A stretch of 64,000 nt of DNA, taken from contig JAJVIC010000006.1 in assembly GCA_022072225.1 (NCBI GenBank), forward strand, positions 1 to 64,000, written 5' to 3'. The notes beneath the pieces are model-generated. The model did no database searches. It worked only from the letters and a program-made list of their open reading frames with translations, and was not told the origin of the DNA. The first letter of the stretch is position 1. The number at the start of each line of letters is the position of its first letter. The position numbers and the translations under genes are program-made. The stretch comes from Bacteroidia bacterium. GTDB lineage: Bacteria > Bacteroidota > Bacteroidia > SXHM01. This document shows, one piece after another, positions 26,044-34,951 of this stretch.

Positions 26044-28080
26044 ATGAACGGGGTAGACAGTCCTTTTGATAATCCTGAAAATGAAAGTAAAATTTCATAT
26101 TCTGAAGACAAAGAGATTCATGTTCTCAGTAAACCACCTTATGAAGTAGGTGTTGTTGCTTGTGAAAGTGGTTCAGAGGTTTTTACTAAGTATAAGGAAC
26201 AACCTTGCAAAGAGAGAGAACTTTGGCTGATAGCAGAAAAAGTATCTAAACAAAACGAGTTCAATTTTTTTGGAACATTTTGTCTAGTAAAATTTGGGGA
26301 AGAGTATAGAACATTGTTGAACGATAGAATTATCCCTCGTAGTATTTCGGTTAAAGCAAGCATTCAAAAAAGTCCAGTTGGAACTATTCAAAATTTTGCA
26401 GAACATACAGCGTACTTACAAAAGGTTTATAAAAAATATTTTAGTGATGCTGAGCTCGAAACTGAGCTTATCGAAAATGCTGTTAATTTAGAGCTTAAAC
26501 ATACAACCAGTGTCAATCGTATTCTAAGTATTGCTTTTGGTTGGGATGAATTTATTGCTGATGGTTGCTATTTTTTGGCAGATAAAATAGATAAAATAAA
26601 ATTTAAATCAGAAAACTATAATTATGTCCCCGGTAAAGAATTTAAGCCCCTCTTACCGATAAGTTTCATAGTTAATCCAGATTCCTCTGATGAAAATAAA
26701 CAAGAAGTAAAGGATATTACCAGTTTTTTGTTGCAGCAACTAGATGAGGTTACTGTTGGCGCACAGAATGAATTGAAAAAACTCCTTTCTAAATCCGAAT
26801 TTGTATTACCTCCCGTTGTAAGAACACTCTATAATAAACTGAAAAGTTACATTACCGATCTGAAGCAGGTTGTTTCTTCGGTTTCTGAAGCAGTTAAAAA
26901 TTTTACAGTTGAATACCTTCTTCTTGCTAATGCATACTGGTGTGGGTTTATTAATGGTTTGTTAAGTATAATTCAGGCTCTGCTGTTTTTAATTGGTTTT
27001 GTGGTTGATTACTTCGCTGGAATGGATAAAGACAAGCTTGTAACAGGCGAAGGATATATGATGCTGCGAAATGTGGAGGAACACGCAGAAGATATTCTAC
27101 AATTTTTTGACACTGAATTTGTAAATATAAAAAGTGCTGCGTATGATTTTATTGTAAAATTTGAAGCAGATAAGTTCAAAGAAATTTTTAGTGTAATTGA
27201 AAATTGGTGGGATAGAAAAACATCCTATGAATTAGCATATTATGCAGGAGCATTTATTTTTGAAGTAGTTGTAGGCGTTTTATTAGCACTGCTAACTGCA
27301 GGTTCGTCCGCAGCAGCTCAAGGAGCTACAAAAGCCCGTCAGCTATTAAAGTTGGTATGGGATGAAGTTCTTTCTACTCTTACATTTGGGTTGAAAGACT
27401 TGCTTAAACTCTTATCTCAGTTTTTTAAAAATCTTGCTATTGCATTGGCTGATAGTTTTACAAAAGGGGTTGAAGAAATAAAGAATTTATTAAAGAAAAT
27501 ATTTGGAATTCAGGATGAAGCAAAAGTAGCAGATGAAGTGGCTGATTTTGCATTAAGTGAGGGGTCAAAAACAACCAAAGCTAAAGTTCTATCTAAGGCA
27601 TATGATAAAACGCTGCTGGCGGCAAAAAGAGTTGAACAAGAAATCCAACATTTTGATGTAGAACATGGGATGATATTTGACAGAAATGGTAACCCAATTT
27701 TTGATGAGTTTGTTATAGGTACAGAGGATTCAATAAAATTTGATAATATCTCTCAAGTAAAAACAGATGGTGGTATTCTCGTGCATAATCACCCTAAAAA
27801 TGGAGCTTTAAGTTATCATGATATCACTACGTTTGTGGAGGGTTTGTTTAAAGAAGTAAGAGCAATAGGGAAGAATGGTGAAATTTATTCTTTAATTAGA
27901 AAAGGGGAGCTTCCAAATGTTAAGCAATATACTATGGCAAAATATAAAATCATGGAAGATATTAGAGCGGAGTTTCCTGAATTAAAGGCAAATAATGAAA
28001 TATTAAAAGAACAAGAAATATTTGCAGATAGACTAATTGAATTTCTTGGTAAAAGTGTAGAATATAGGCATTATAAATAA
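26044..28080 (+). CDS. Polymorphic toxin with JAB-type C-terminal domain
   Basis: A 678-residue protein. Residues 1-285 are an unrecognised soluble region. Two hydrophobic regions follow, at about 291-330 (YLLLANAYWCGFINGLLSII) and 399-425 (YYAGAFIFEVVVGVLLALLTAG), in the style of Bacteroidota pre-toxin regions. A helical linker comes next, and the C-terminal domain at about 545-678 carries VHNHPKNGALSYHD: His581, His583 and Asp594 fit the zinc site of JAB/MPN metalloenzymes, a known toxin class. The middle region resembles that of the deaminase toxin at 36431 (CG-x-x-NG followed by hydrophobic helices). The gene at 28086 is the probable immunity gene. Confidence 0.75.
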   Translation: MNGVDSPFDNPENESKISYSEDKEIHVLSKPPYEVGVVACESGSEVFTKYKEQPCKERELWLIAEKVSKQNEFNFFGTFCLVKFGEEYRTLLNDRIIPRSISVKASIQKSPVGTIQNFAEHTAYLQKVYKKYFSDAELETELIENAVNLELKHTTSVNRILSIAFGWDEFIADGCYFLADKIDKIKFKSENYNYVPGKEFKPLLPISFIVNPDSSDENKQEVKDITSFLLQQLDEVTVGAQNELKKLLSKSEFVLPPVVRTLYNKLKSYITDLKQVVSSVSEAVKNFTVEYLLLANAYWCGFINGLLSIIQALLFLIGFVVDYFAGMDKDKLVTGEGYMMLRNVEEHAEDILQFFDTEFVNIKSAAYDFIVKFEADKFKEIFSVIENWWDRKTSYELAYYAGAFIFEVVVGVLLALLTAGSSAAAQGATKARQLLKLVWDEVLSTLTFGLKDLLKLLSQFFKNLAIALADSFTKGVEEIKNLLKKIFGIQDEAKVADEVADFALSEGSKTTKAKVLSKAYDKTLLAAKRVEQEIQHFDVEHGMIFDRNGNPIFDEFVIGTEDSIKFDNISQVKTDGGILVHNHPKNGALSYHDITTFVEGLFKEVRAIGKNGEIYSLIRKGELPNVKQYTMAKYKIMEDIRAEFPELKANNEILKEQEIFADRLIEFLGKSVEYRHYK

Positions 28081-28085
28081 ACAGT

Positions 28086-28664
28086 ATGGAAAAGGAAAAA
28101 GTAGATATAGAATTATTTTATAAAACGGATCCTTATAAAGGGATTATGTATGATGGACCAAATCCGCCCTTTGAGTTTGAGGTGAATACATTTATAAATA
28201 ATTTAAAAAAGTTTTTTACAGATGAAAGCATAGATGATATGTTATTCTTGTTGATTAAAATATTTAAAGATACTTATCCAAACATTTCTCAGATACACAA
28301 ATTAATAGGGAAAGATTCTAAGGAAATTACTAACGAGGGCAAAAGAACGACTGATACTTCAACAGGAATTTATAGAAAAGATATTAAAGAAGCCCTATGG
28401 TATTACATAATCCAAAAATATTACGATGAAACATACAAAAGTGAAAGGGAGGGATTTTTTCTTGAAAAAATAGAAATCATTTTCAAAAAAGGACTTCATG
28501 AAAAAATGGTAACCAATTCAATTTCTGAAAAAGAATATGAAAGGCAGGAAAGTGGTAACATAAAAACATTTATATTATCAGATAGCCCAATATCAAAAAT
28601 TATTATTGATGGAGTAAAATTTATATTGGAATTTAATCCTGAAAAGTATAAGTACTATTTGTAA
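28086..28664 (+). CDS. Putative immunity protein for the JAB-type toxin
   Basis: A 192-residue soluble, acidic and helical protein that I do not recognise. It begins 5 bases after the toxin stop, has no signal peptide, and sits in the position where polymorphic-toxin immunity genes lie. AT content is high even for this region, as is common for immunity genes. The assignment rests on context only. Confidence 0.6.
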   Translation: MEKEKVDIELFYKTDPYKGIMYDGPNPPFEFEVNTFINNLKKFFTDESIDDMLFLLIKIFKDTYPNISQIHKLIGKDSKEITNEGKRTTDTSTGIYRKDIKEALWYYIIQKYYDETYKSEREGFFLEKIEIIFKKGLHEKMVTNSISEKEYERQESGNIKTFILSDSPISKIIIDGVKFILEFNPEKYKYYL

Positions 28665-28790
28665 TGCGCAAAAATTTTTAGATTACAAAACAATATATAA
28701 AGATAGAATCAATGTCTATGTAACGTTTCAAGTTAAGGGAACAGGCAACTTAGAGCAAAAAATACCTCAAAAGAATTTTATTTTACAATG
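28663..28790 (+). pseudogene. Probable remnant of a coding sequence
   Basis: An open frame without a start runs from the end of the immunity gene to a TGA at 28788-28790. It reads naturally as protein (FLDYKTIYKDRINVYVTF, then GTGNLEQKIPQKNFILQ). It may be the tail of a displaced toxin or immunity cassette. No relative can be named. Confidence 0.3.
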
Positions 28791-29234
28791 AAATATTTTT
28801 TTACAAGTATAATTTTCATTTTCTCGCTGAACGTCAGTGCCCAGAAAATAAAAACTAAAAAAAATATTATTTATGCTGACGGCACAGCATTTCTTGAAAA
28901 AAGCTGCAAGAATGAATATCATGCGCCCTGTGTTTTTTCAAGCCCCATAAGTGGCAAAAGAAGTTTTTCAACCATTGCTTATCCCTATACCAAAAGAGTA
29001 AGGGTATATAAAAATAACCTTTGGATAGAAGAAAACCGCACCGCACATTACTTTCATGTAAAATTCATTGACCATAACCGCGAACTCTACACCTCGCAGC
29101 TCTTTGTGCAGTTTTTAAAAGTATTGTTTGCCGCAAAAGTTATAAACGAAGCGGGCGAAACAGATGCTAAAGTCTTGGACGATTTTATCAAAATTTATGG
29201 CGAGAATAAACCAATTATTGTAAACACGTATTAA
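28788..29234 (+). CDS. Small exported protein of unknown function
   Basis: A 148-residue protein with a clear signal peptide (residues 1-18, ending SLNVSA before QKI). The mature part is basic and contains two Cys (KSCKNEYHAPC) that may form a disulphide in the periplasm. A conserved-looking stretch is VKFIDHNRELYTSQLF and LKVLFAAKVINEAGE. It lies within the toxin cluster, 12 bases before the beta-rich protein at 29246. I do not recognise the family; an envelope-side component of the cluster is the simplest reading. Confidence 0.65.
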   Translation: MKYFFTSIIFIFSLNVSAQKIKTKKNIIYADGTAFLEKSCKNEYHAPCVFSSPISGKRSFSTIAYPYTKRVRVYKNNLWIEENRTAHYFHVKFIDHNRELYTSQLFVQFLKVLFAAKVINEAGETDAKVLDDFIKIYGENKPIIVNTY

Positions 29235-29245
29235 AACTTACTATT

Positions 29246-30562
29246 ATGGAAACACTTGAAAAGCTTACAGTACCTGATGTAATCATAACTCTCTACCCGT
29301 TAGAGAACACTATCGGCACTGGTGCAATGCCGGGTTCAGGACCAGGAATTCCTGCGGACGGAAAGGATAAAAAGATAATCAACGTTGATTTGAACGTTTA
29401 CTTTTCCGAATCGTGTTGCTATGAAGTCATTGCCGTTCAATCGGCAGATACGAGAAAGCAAAATGGCGTATTCATCACTGATGATAAAAACGGCTTCTCA
29501 TATGTTCCTGATCTGAGAAATGGGTATTGGGGTAACGTTGATGATTATGATATTATTGAATATTGTGTTCGTGATATAAAAACTGAACAAACTGCACTTG
29601 GTACTGTGACTCTTCAAGTCATTGAAAATGCAGCTTTCAAAGCAGTAGATGTGTGCGTCAATTTTGGAAAAGATACACTTTTGGATGAAGAACCATTAGC
29701 ACTTGACCTTTCTTTGGTCAACAAATTTGAGTATGTAGAAATAGAGGAAATTGGTGATTTTAATAAAAAACTCATTAGTGGCATTGTCGTAAACCCAGAT
29801 AAGTCTTCTGAATTACTGGTATGGTTAAATCCTCAATGTAACAATTGGCATATTGATACAAGGACTGAGGTGGAATATGCCATTTCAGCCTTGGTTGATG
29901 GGAACGCTGCAATCTCAAAAGGCAAAATCTTTTTTAGATATGTTGAGGATTTATTCTTTGCAAAATTTATCAGAATTCAGGTGAGCGAGCCGATGCCTCC
30001 ATCTATTATGATTAATGTTCGCGATTACAATCCTCTCTTTGCTGAAATTCAAATTGAAAAGGTAGACGAGACTCCGCTAGAACGAGGAATTATCGGGATG
30101 ATGAATCCTTTTCACATTTTATACACCTTTAATCTTGCTTCAGACTATTGGATCCCTGCAGAAGCACAAGATACGTTTAGGTATACACTATATAACCCTA
30201 CTACAGGTAAATCAGCGTGTTCGTATGTTCAAATTGTAAAATCCCCCAATAATACATCGGGAAGCGGCAGTGGAAGTGGCAGTGGAGTTGGGGGTAATTA
30301 TGAATCAATTTTTGGAGGCACACTGACTATGGAGCCGGGTGGGCCGATATATGCTGCCTCCGGTATGCTGAATACTCCTTCATACCCAATTGGTACATTT
30401 TCTGGAATGATCGAATACAAGGGGCTGACAGCGGCTGGACACCGATACGATATTCTGTCAGGAAGTTTTGTTGGTTTTACCGTGTTTTCAGGAAAATTGT
30501 ATTCTACGACACCACCTGGAGGAAGTATTATGATTACTGGTGGTGAAATTTATTACCAATAG
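29246..30562 (+). CDS. Beta-rich, probably structural protein with Gly-Ser linker
   Basis: A 438-residue protein without a signal peptide. The N-terminal 330 residues look like several Ig-like beta-sandwiches (VIEYCVRDIKTEQTALGTVTL, DTFRYTLYNPTTGKSACSYV), the style of surface or particle decoration proteins. A pure Gly-Ser stretch (GSGSGSGSG, near residue 340) links this to a C-terminal Gly/Thr/Tyr-rich beta domain of about 90 residues ending TGGEIYYQ. It is followed after 5 bases by the glycosyltransferase fusion gene, so it may be that enzyme's substrate. The family is unknown. Confidence 0.65.
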   Translation: METLEKLTVPDVIITLYPLENTIGTGAMPGSGPGIPADGKDKKIINVDLNVYFSESCCYEVIAVQSADTRKQNGVFITDDKNGFSYVPDLRNGYWGNVDDYDIIEYCVRDIKTEQTALGTVTLQVIENAAFKAVDVCVNFGKDTLLDEEPLALDLSLVNKFEYVEIEEIGDFNKKLISGIVVNPDKSSELLVWLNPQCNNWHIDTRTEVEYAISALVDGNAAISKGKIFFRYVEDLFFAKFIRIQVSEPMPPSIMINVRDYNPLFAEIQIEKVDETPLERGIIGMMNPFHILYTFNLASDYWIPAEAQDTFRYTLYNPTTGKSACSYVQIVKSPNNTSGSGSGSGSGVGGNYESIFGGTLTMEPGGPIYAASGMLNTPSYPIGTFSGMIEYKGLTAAGHRYDILSGSFVGFTVFSGKLYSTTPPGGSIMITGGEIYYQ

Positions 30563-30567
30563 AACAC

Positions 30568-31983
30568 ATGGAAGAGATCGTGAGGATTCGTTCTTCAGCG
30601 CATGGCGTAGGAGATGCAATCTGTGGAGCATATTCAATTGCAGGATTCCAAAAAAAATATCCGGACAAGCAAGTGTTATATTATACTAGACATCCACATT
30701 GGTTATCTGTAGTTGAGGGAATTGAAATGCGACCTCATGATGAATGGTTGGAATTCCGAGAAAGCGGAACCGTTTATGATTTATGGTCTAACTATTATTG
30801 GGAACTTCATCATAGGGCAAATCGGAAACGATGGTTAAGCAATCAGATTAAGGGATATGAATTCGAGCCAGCAGTACCGAAACTCAATCCAGCCCTTTTC
30901 CAACTATATCCTTTGATTCAAGGTGATTATGTAGTGCTTATGCCTTTTGCAACTACCCAACCCCGAAATTATCGAGTTGAAGGATGGCTATATTTAATTA
31001 AGCTCATTAGAGAACAATTAAACATGGATGTGGTTCTGATCGCATCAAAAAATGATGAGGTACATGCTCAATGGTACGATTGTAAAAAATATATTGGAGC
31101 AGATTCGTGGACAATAGCATCATTAATGCGAAATGCGAAATGCTCAATAGGTTGTGATACAGGAATGACACATTTTGCAGGATTAATACAAGCTCCGTGT
31201 GTTGCTATTACATCTCAGGTACTCCCACAAAATTTATGGTACTTGACTGAAATCTATGGTGTTTCTGGTAAGGCATCATGTACCGGTTGTTCTTGGCAAG
31301 CCAACCTTGGGTATGATTCAAGTATTTGTGAACATGGGTGCCATAGTTTAAATGGAATTTCCCCTTACGAGATTTTAGAGGAAGTCAAAAAATGTATTTC
31401 TTTTATAACACCGCCTAGACAATTCGGTCGATATGAAAGTTTTAAGAACTTATTTAGTGAGGTCTATAAAACATTTACATTTTCCCCTTTAATAATTGTT
31501 GAAACGGGAACAGCTCGCTCTTACGAGGGGAAAGATGGAGATGGATGGAGTACTGTCGCATTCGGGTGGTGGGCAAAGAGAACAAACAGTAAAGTGTTTA
31601 GCATTGATATATCAGATCAAAATATCAATGTAAGTAAGAATCTTGCGGATTTTTACTCTAAACATATTACTTGGGTCAATAACGATAGCATAGAGACACT
31701 CAATGGATTTAATGCATCAATAGATGTATTGTATCTTGATAGTTATGATAGCTATCCAGGTCAGGAGAGACTTGCCCAAGAACATCAACTGACAGAAATT
31801 AAATCTGCATTACCTCACCTACATGAAAAATCATTAGTTCTACTGGATGATATTGGAGACGACCTAAAGGGGGGCAAAGGAGAGCTCTCTATTCCATATC
31901 TTAAGAATAAAGGATTTGAAATTTTACGTCATGATAAAACCCATAAGCAAGTGTTGTTAAAGAGAAAAACTATTTTGAATTAA
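30568..31983 (+). CDS. Glycosyltransferase family 9-like / SAM methyltransferase fusion
   Basis: A 471-residue two-domain protein. Residues about 1-270 resemble GT9 (heptosyltransferase-type) enzymes: AHGVGDAICGAYSIAGFQKKYPD at the start, and CSIGCDTGMTHFAGLIQAPCV in the donor-binding part. Residues about 300-471 form a class I S-adenosylmethionine-dependent methyltransferase: IVETGTARSYEGK as motif I, KVFSIDIS, and DVLYLDSYDS as the acidic loop. Such a fusion could add and cap a sugar. It is flanked by structural-looking genes, so modification of a particle or surface component is inferred. The order of domains is clear; the donor and acceptor are not. Confidence 0.75.
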   Translation: MEEIVRIRSSAHGVGDAICGAYSIAGFQKKYPDKQVLYYTRHPHWLSVVEGIEMRPHDEWLEFRESGTVYDLWSNYYWELHHRANRKRWLSNQIKGYEFEPAVPKLNPALFQLYPLIQGDYVVLMPFATTQPRNYRVEGWLYLIKLIREQLNMDVVLIASKNDEVHAQWYDCKKYIGADSWTIASLMRNAKCSIGCDTGMTHFAGLIQAPCVAITSQVLPQNLWYLTEIYGVSGKASCTGCSWQANLGYDSSICEHGCHSLNGISPYEILEEVKKCISFITPPRQFGRYESFKNLFSEVYKTFTFSPLIIVETGTARSYEGKDGDGWSTVAFGWWAKRTNSKVFSIDISDQNINVSKNLADFYSKHITWVNNDSIETLNGFNASIDVLYLDSYDSYPGQERLAQEHQLTEIKSALPHLHEKSLVLLDDIGDDLKGGKGELSIPYLKNKGFEILRHDKTHKQVLLKRKTILN

Positions 31984-31994
31984 AACAACTCAAC

Positions 31995-32645
31995 ATGTCA
32001 AACCATACTGATGATCATTTATTAGGTTCTGCTGACGAGAAAGAAATTTCTCTTTCTCAAGCAATTTTGGCACCCTTAGATGCTATTTTTAAAGCACAAA
32101 TTCATTCTGCTCGTTCATTCCTCAATCTGCTTATGCAAGTTGGCTATCCTCATATTCCTGTCGGAGAAGACGGGATGCCTGATTTTAAAGAACTGACAGA
32201 TGAGAAAAAGCAACCGTATAAAATGAAATTAAATTTTTCAAGTAATGATCCTCAAAACCCTGATGTAATAAAAAATCATCAAGTGGAAATTCCCACTCTT
32301 GCTTTAGTTCCCTTAAGTTCATTGGCAGTGGAATCGGGAGAGTTCAAATTTGGAATGCGTATAAAAAGTATTTACAAACATGAACAATTACAAAAATCAG
32401 AAGAGAAAGAGTTTGGTAAAAAAGAACCGTATAAAAGCCCTTGGTTTTTGGTAAGCGACCCAATAAGCCTGAGAGGTAATATTACTCCCTCTTCAAAAAC
32501 TTCTAGTAACGTTTCTACGGAATCTACAATAGAAATCACTATTAAAGTAGCGAAATCACCTATTCCATCTGCGTTGGATAAACTTTTAGTCTCTCTTACA
32601 CAGTCAATGATAACAAAAGAAATAAATACAGATATTAATCAATAA
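31995..32645 (+). CDS. DUF2589-like protein, divergent
   Basis: A 216-residue soluble protein. It resembles the next gene's product in layout: an N-terminal amphipathic helix region (APLDAIFKAQIHSARSFLNLL), then TLALVPLSSLAVESGEFKF in place of the family's AIVPIPHLRIDSLSVNF, then an Arg/Ser-rich strand region and a C-terminal IPSALDKLLVSLTQSM helix. It is longer and more diverged than typical DUF2589 proteins. The two DUF2589-like genes are 26 bases apart and probably arose by duplication. Function unknown; they may form a hetero-oligomer. Confidence 0.65.
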   Translation: MSNHTDDHLLGSADEKEISLSQAILAPLDAIFKAQIHSARSFLNLLMQVGYPHIPVGEDGMPDFKELTDEKKQPYKMKLNFSSNDPQNPDVIKNHQVEIPTLALVPLSSLAVESGEFKFGMRIKSIYKHEQLQKSEEKEFGKKEPYKSPWFLVSDPISLRGNITPSSKTSSNVSTESTIEITIKVAKSPIPSALDKLLVSLTQSMITKEINTDINQ

Positions 32646-32671
32646 TCACTAACAACTTAAAACACTAATTT

Positions 32672-33217
32672 ATGGCACAAGAAATCGTACCCGCAGCAGA
32701 GTTTCAAGCACTACCTCTTGAATTCATTATTTCAGCACCATTGGTAGCAACAGTGAAAGCACAAAAAGTTGCAGCAGAGTCAACACGTGATTTTATTAAT
32801 TCATTTATTAAAGATGGAAAGCCTGTCACCGTTGATTTTTCTGCTAAAGTTACAGATACCAATGGTGCAAAAGATGTAAGTATAAGTGCTCCTCTTCTTG
32901 CAATAGTTCCTATTCCTCACCTGAGAATAGATTCGTTAAGTGTTAATTTTAAATATGAAATAACACAAACAGTAAAAGATAGTAAAGCAACTGACAAAGG
33001 AGTTGACCTTTCAGTTTCCACAGGTGCTGCGTTAAGTCCTTGGGTAAGTGCTACACTAAAAGGTTCTGTTTCCAGTAAAAGTAGCGAAGAATCGGTTATG
33101 AATAGGAGTGGAGTGCTTGATATTACGGTTCATGCCAGTGAAGCTCCTATGCCGGAGGGATTACAAAAAATATTAGGAATACTTGCAAATGCGATTGAAG
33201 TAACTCCTAAAAAATAG
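32672..33217 (+). CDS. DUF2589 family protein
   Basis: A 181-residue protein that fits the DUF2589 family well: ISAPLVATVKAQKVAAESTRDFI at the start, AIVPIPHLRIDSLSVNFKYEI in the middle, and HASEAPMPEGLQKILGILANAI at the end. The family is widespread and has no established function to my knowledge. A central beta core flanked by an N-terminal and a C-terminal helix is apparent. It has no signal peptide. It lies in the middle of the toxin cluster next to a diverged paralogue, so a structural or chaperone role for the delivery machinery is inferred. Confidence 0.8.
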   Translation: MAQEIVPAAEFQALPLEFIISAPLVATVKAQKVAAESTRDFINSFIKDGKPVTVDFSAKVTDTNGAKDVSISAPLLAIVPIPHLRIDSLSVNFKYEITQTVKDSKATDKGVDLSVSTGAALSPWVSATLKGSVSSKSSEESVMNRSGVLDITVHASEAPMPEGLQKILGILANAIEVTPKK

Positions 33218-33229
33218 AGAAAATACTTC

Positions 33230-33613
33230 ATGAAGCCTTTTACGCTTAATGAATTAGCAACTTCTTTATTGAATGATTCTATACGGGCTAAAAATCAATC
33301 AGAATTAAATCAAGTTTATGCATGGAGAGATATTTATAAAGTTCATGGGGCATTCTATGGGGCTGACTTAGATAATTTTCTTGCACTTGAAGAATTATCA
33401 TTCAAACTAAAAGTAAAAAAATATAATCCTTGGTTTTTTAAACGGTGGTATCTTAAGTTTAAGAAAATAAATATTGAGGGATTATATGAGTTTGCAGGAG
33501 GGAAGGATAAGAGTACAGAGATTTCAATTATTGTTAAAAATAAGAACGGAATATTAAAATCTGAAATAATTTCCAATCCAAATATCAATCAAAATGAGCC
33601 TCAAAAATCTTGA
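33230..33613 (+). CDS. Small unknown protein of the cluster
   Basis: A 127-residue basic protein that I do not recognise. The first 30 residues (LNELATSLLNDSIRAKNQSELNQVY) form an amphipathic helix region like the starts of the DUF2589-type neighbours. A KKYNPWFFKRWYLKF segment follows, then a short beta-rich end. The 3' end overlaps the next gene by 20 bases, and the gap to the DUF2589 gene is 12 bases, so it is surely part of the same operon. It may be an accessory to the DUF2589 proteins. Confidence 0.6.
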   Translation: MKPFTLNELATSLLNDSIRAKNQSELNQVYAWRDIYKVHGAFYGADLDNFLALEELSFKLKVKKYNPWFFKRWYLKFKKINIEGLYEFAGGKDKSTEISIIVKNKNGILKSEIISNPNINQNEPQKS

Positions 33614-34340
33614 AAACGGATGGAAACAATTTGGAAATGGTAAAAAATGGCGCATTAAAGCACCAAAATACTTGTGTGAAATTGATGAAGCAAATAATAC
33701 CCCAAACTATGCTAATATCTCAAGTACAAAGAGTAAGGTTCAAAAAGTGAAATCTTTCTATTCTGGTAAACTAACATTAGGGAATCTAAATGAGTTCGGA
33801 ACAGCATTAGATATTATAACAGCAAATTCATTTACTGAATCACTTGGAACTGTTCCAACTCCATTTAGCTACCTTTCTTTGAAGGAAAAGTTTGATAACT
33901 CGACAGGAATAAACACTGGAGTTAAATTAGATACTCTATTAAACTACATTACAAATACACCGGGAGGAAAATTCTTGGTAAGAAAAGAACCAGGATATGT
34001 AAATCCCATACAAAGTCCCTCTCGTGTTTCAGTTGGTGCACACCACATGTTGATTAGCACGGCTCTTGATATTTTGAAAACGTCTTCAAGTAAAAAAGAA
34101 TCTGCAATAATAGACTTAGTTCTTCGTTTGCCTGCCGAATCGGTTTATGCAGCAAATCTAGCCATACAGTATTTAAATAAATATAACTCCAAACATTTTA
34201 ACCAACCCCCACTTATAGCGGCTACTTATAATGCCGGTTCACTCAGACTAACTTCTAAAAACTCATGGAATTTAGTTCAGTATGGTGAGCATATAGATAG
34301 ATGGGTTGCTTACTATAATACGTCAATATTATGCGGATGA
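33594..34340 (+). CDS. Lytic transglycosylase-like protein (SLT/GH23 type)
   Basis: A 248-residue protein. NSFTESLG near residue 82 has the Glu-Ser pair of goose-type lysozyme and SLT lytic transglycosylases, and ATYNAGS near residue 207 matches the A-x-Y-N-A-G motif III. GAHHMLISTALDIL lies between them, where the family has its motif II helix. It should cut peptidoglycan glycan strands. No signal peptide is seen, so export must depend on the cluster itself or it acts from inside, as in phage particles. It overlaps the upstream gene by 20 bases and the downstream gene by 4. Confidence 0.75.
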   Translation: MSLKNLENGWKQFGNGKKWRIKAPKYLCEIDEANNTPNYANISSTKSKVQKVKSFYSGKLTLGNLNEFGTALDIITANSFTESLGTVPTPFSYLSLKEKFDNSTGINTGVKLDTLLNYITNTPGGKFLVRKEPGYVNPIQSPSRVSVGAHHMLISTALDILKTSSSKKESAIIDLVLRLPAESVYAANLAIQYLNKYNSKHFNQPPLIAATYNAGSLRLTSKNSWNLVQYGEHIDRWVAYYNTSILCG

Positions 34341-34951
34341 TAAACATTATTATAATGAATTCAGAGTTCTGGCTACATACAAATTTTATTTCTGTAGCTG
34401 GTTTGGTTTTGTTTTTTCTTCTTTTAGCTCTCTTTATATATGACACTATTCAAAAAAGAAAAAATGAACTTACAGTTACCAATATACGTGAAGCAGGCAA
34501 TGAACTTGACCTTGATGTCATGGGAAAATTTAAAATTCGTTCCAGTCTATATGTTCTTTTTGTTTTAGTTGCCACTATTCTCATAGTGAATAAATTCGTT
34601 TGGTCGTATTTCATACCTCAAACCAATGCTTGCCCTCAGGAGGAAAAAGAAGAAGCAATTGTATATGAAATAAGTTTAGAACCGGAGCAGTCAATAAAAA
34701 ATATTAAATCAATAAAGGCGCTTAAATTTTTTTATCGCGAAAAATTCTCAGACCCACTTAAACCTGCAACGTTTACTAGGAATGATTATGGCGACATGTT
34801 CAGGGCAGAAATTAAAGGTTTAAGTAATGAGGAAATACGAAATATAATAGTTGAGGACACGGTAAATCACATGAGGTGGTACGCTGAAAAAGTAAGTGTA
34901 TTCAATAGACAAATTACTTTAAAACAAGACTCTTCAAACCTGATAAAATGA
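34337..34951 (+). CDS. Two-span membrane protein
   Basis: An envelope protein with membrane segments at about residues 18-36 (VAGLVLFFLLLALFIYD) and 70-90 (LYVLFVLVATILIVNKF), and a C-terminal soluble domain of about 115 residues. I choose the ATG at 34337, which overlaps the previous stop (ATGA). An earlier Met at 34331 and a later one at 34355 are in the same frame. Its own stop overlaps the next start (ATGA), so translation of the three genes is coupled. It probably anchors cluster components in the inner membrane. The family is not recognised. Confidence 0.7.
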   Translation: MINIIIMNSEFWLHTNFISVAGLVLFFLLLALFIYDTIQKRKNELTVTNIREAGNELDLDVMGKFKIRSSLYVLFVLVATILIVNKFVWSYFIPQTNACPQEEKEEAIVYEISLEPEQSIKNIKSIKALKFFYREKFSDPLKPATFTRNDYGDMFRAEIKGLSNEEIRNIIVEDTVNHMRWYAEKVSVFNRQITLKQDSSNLIK

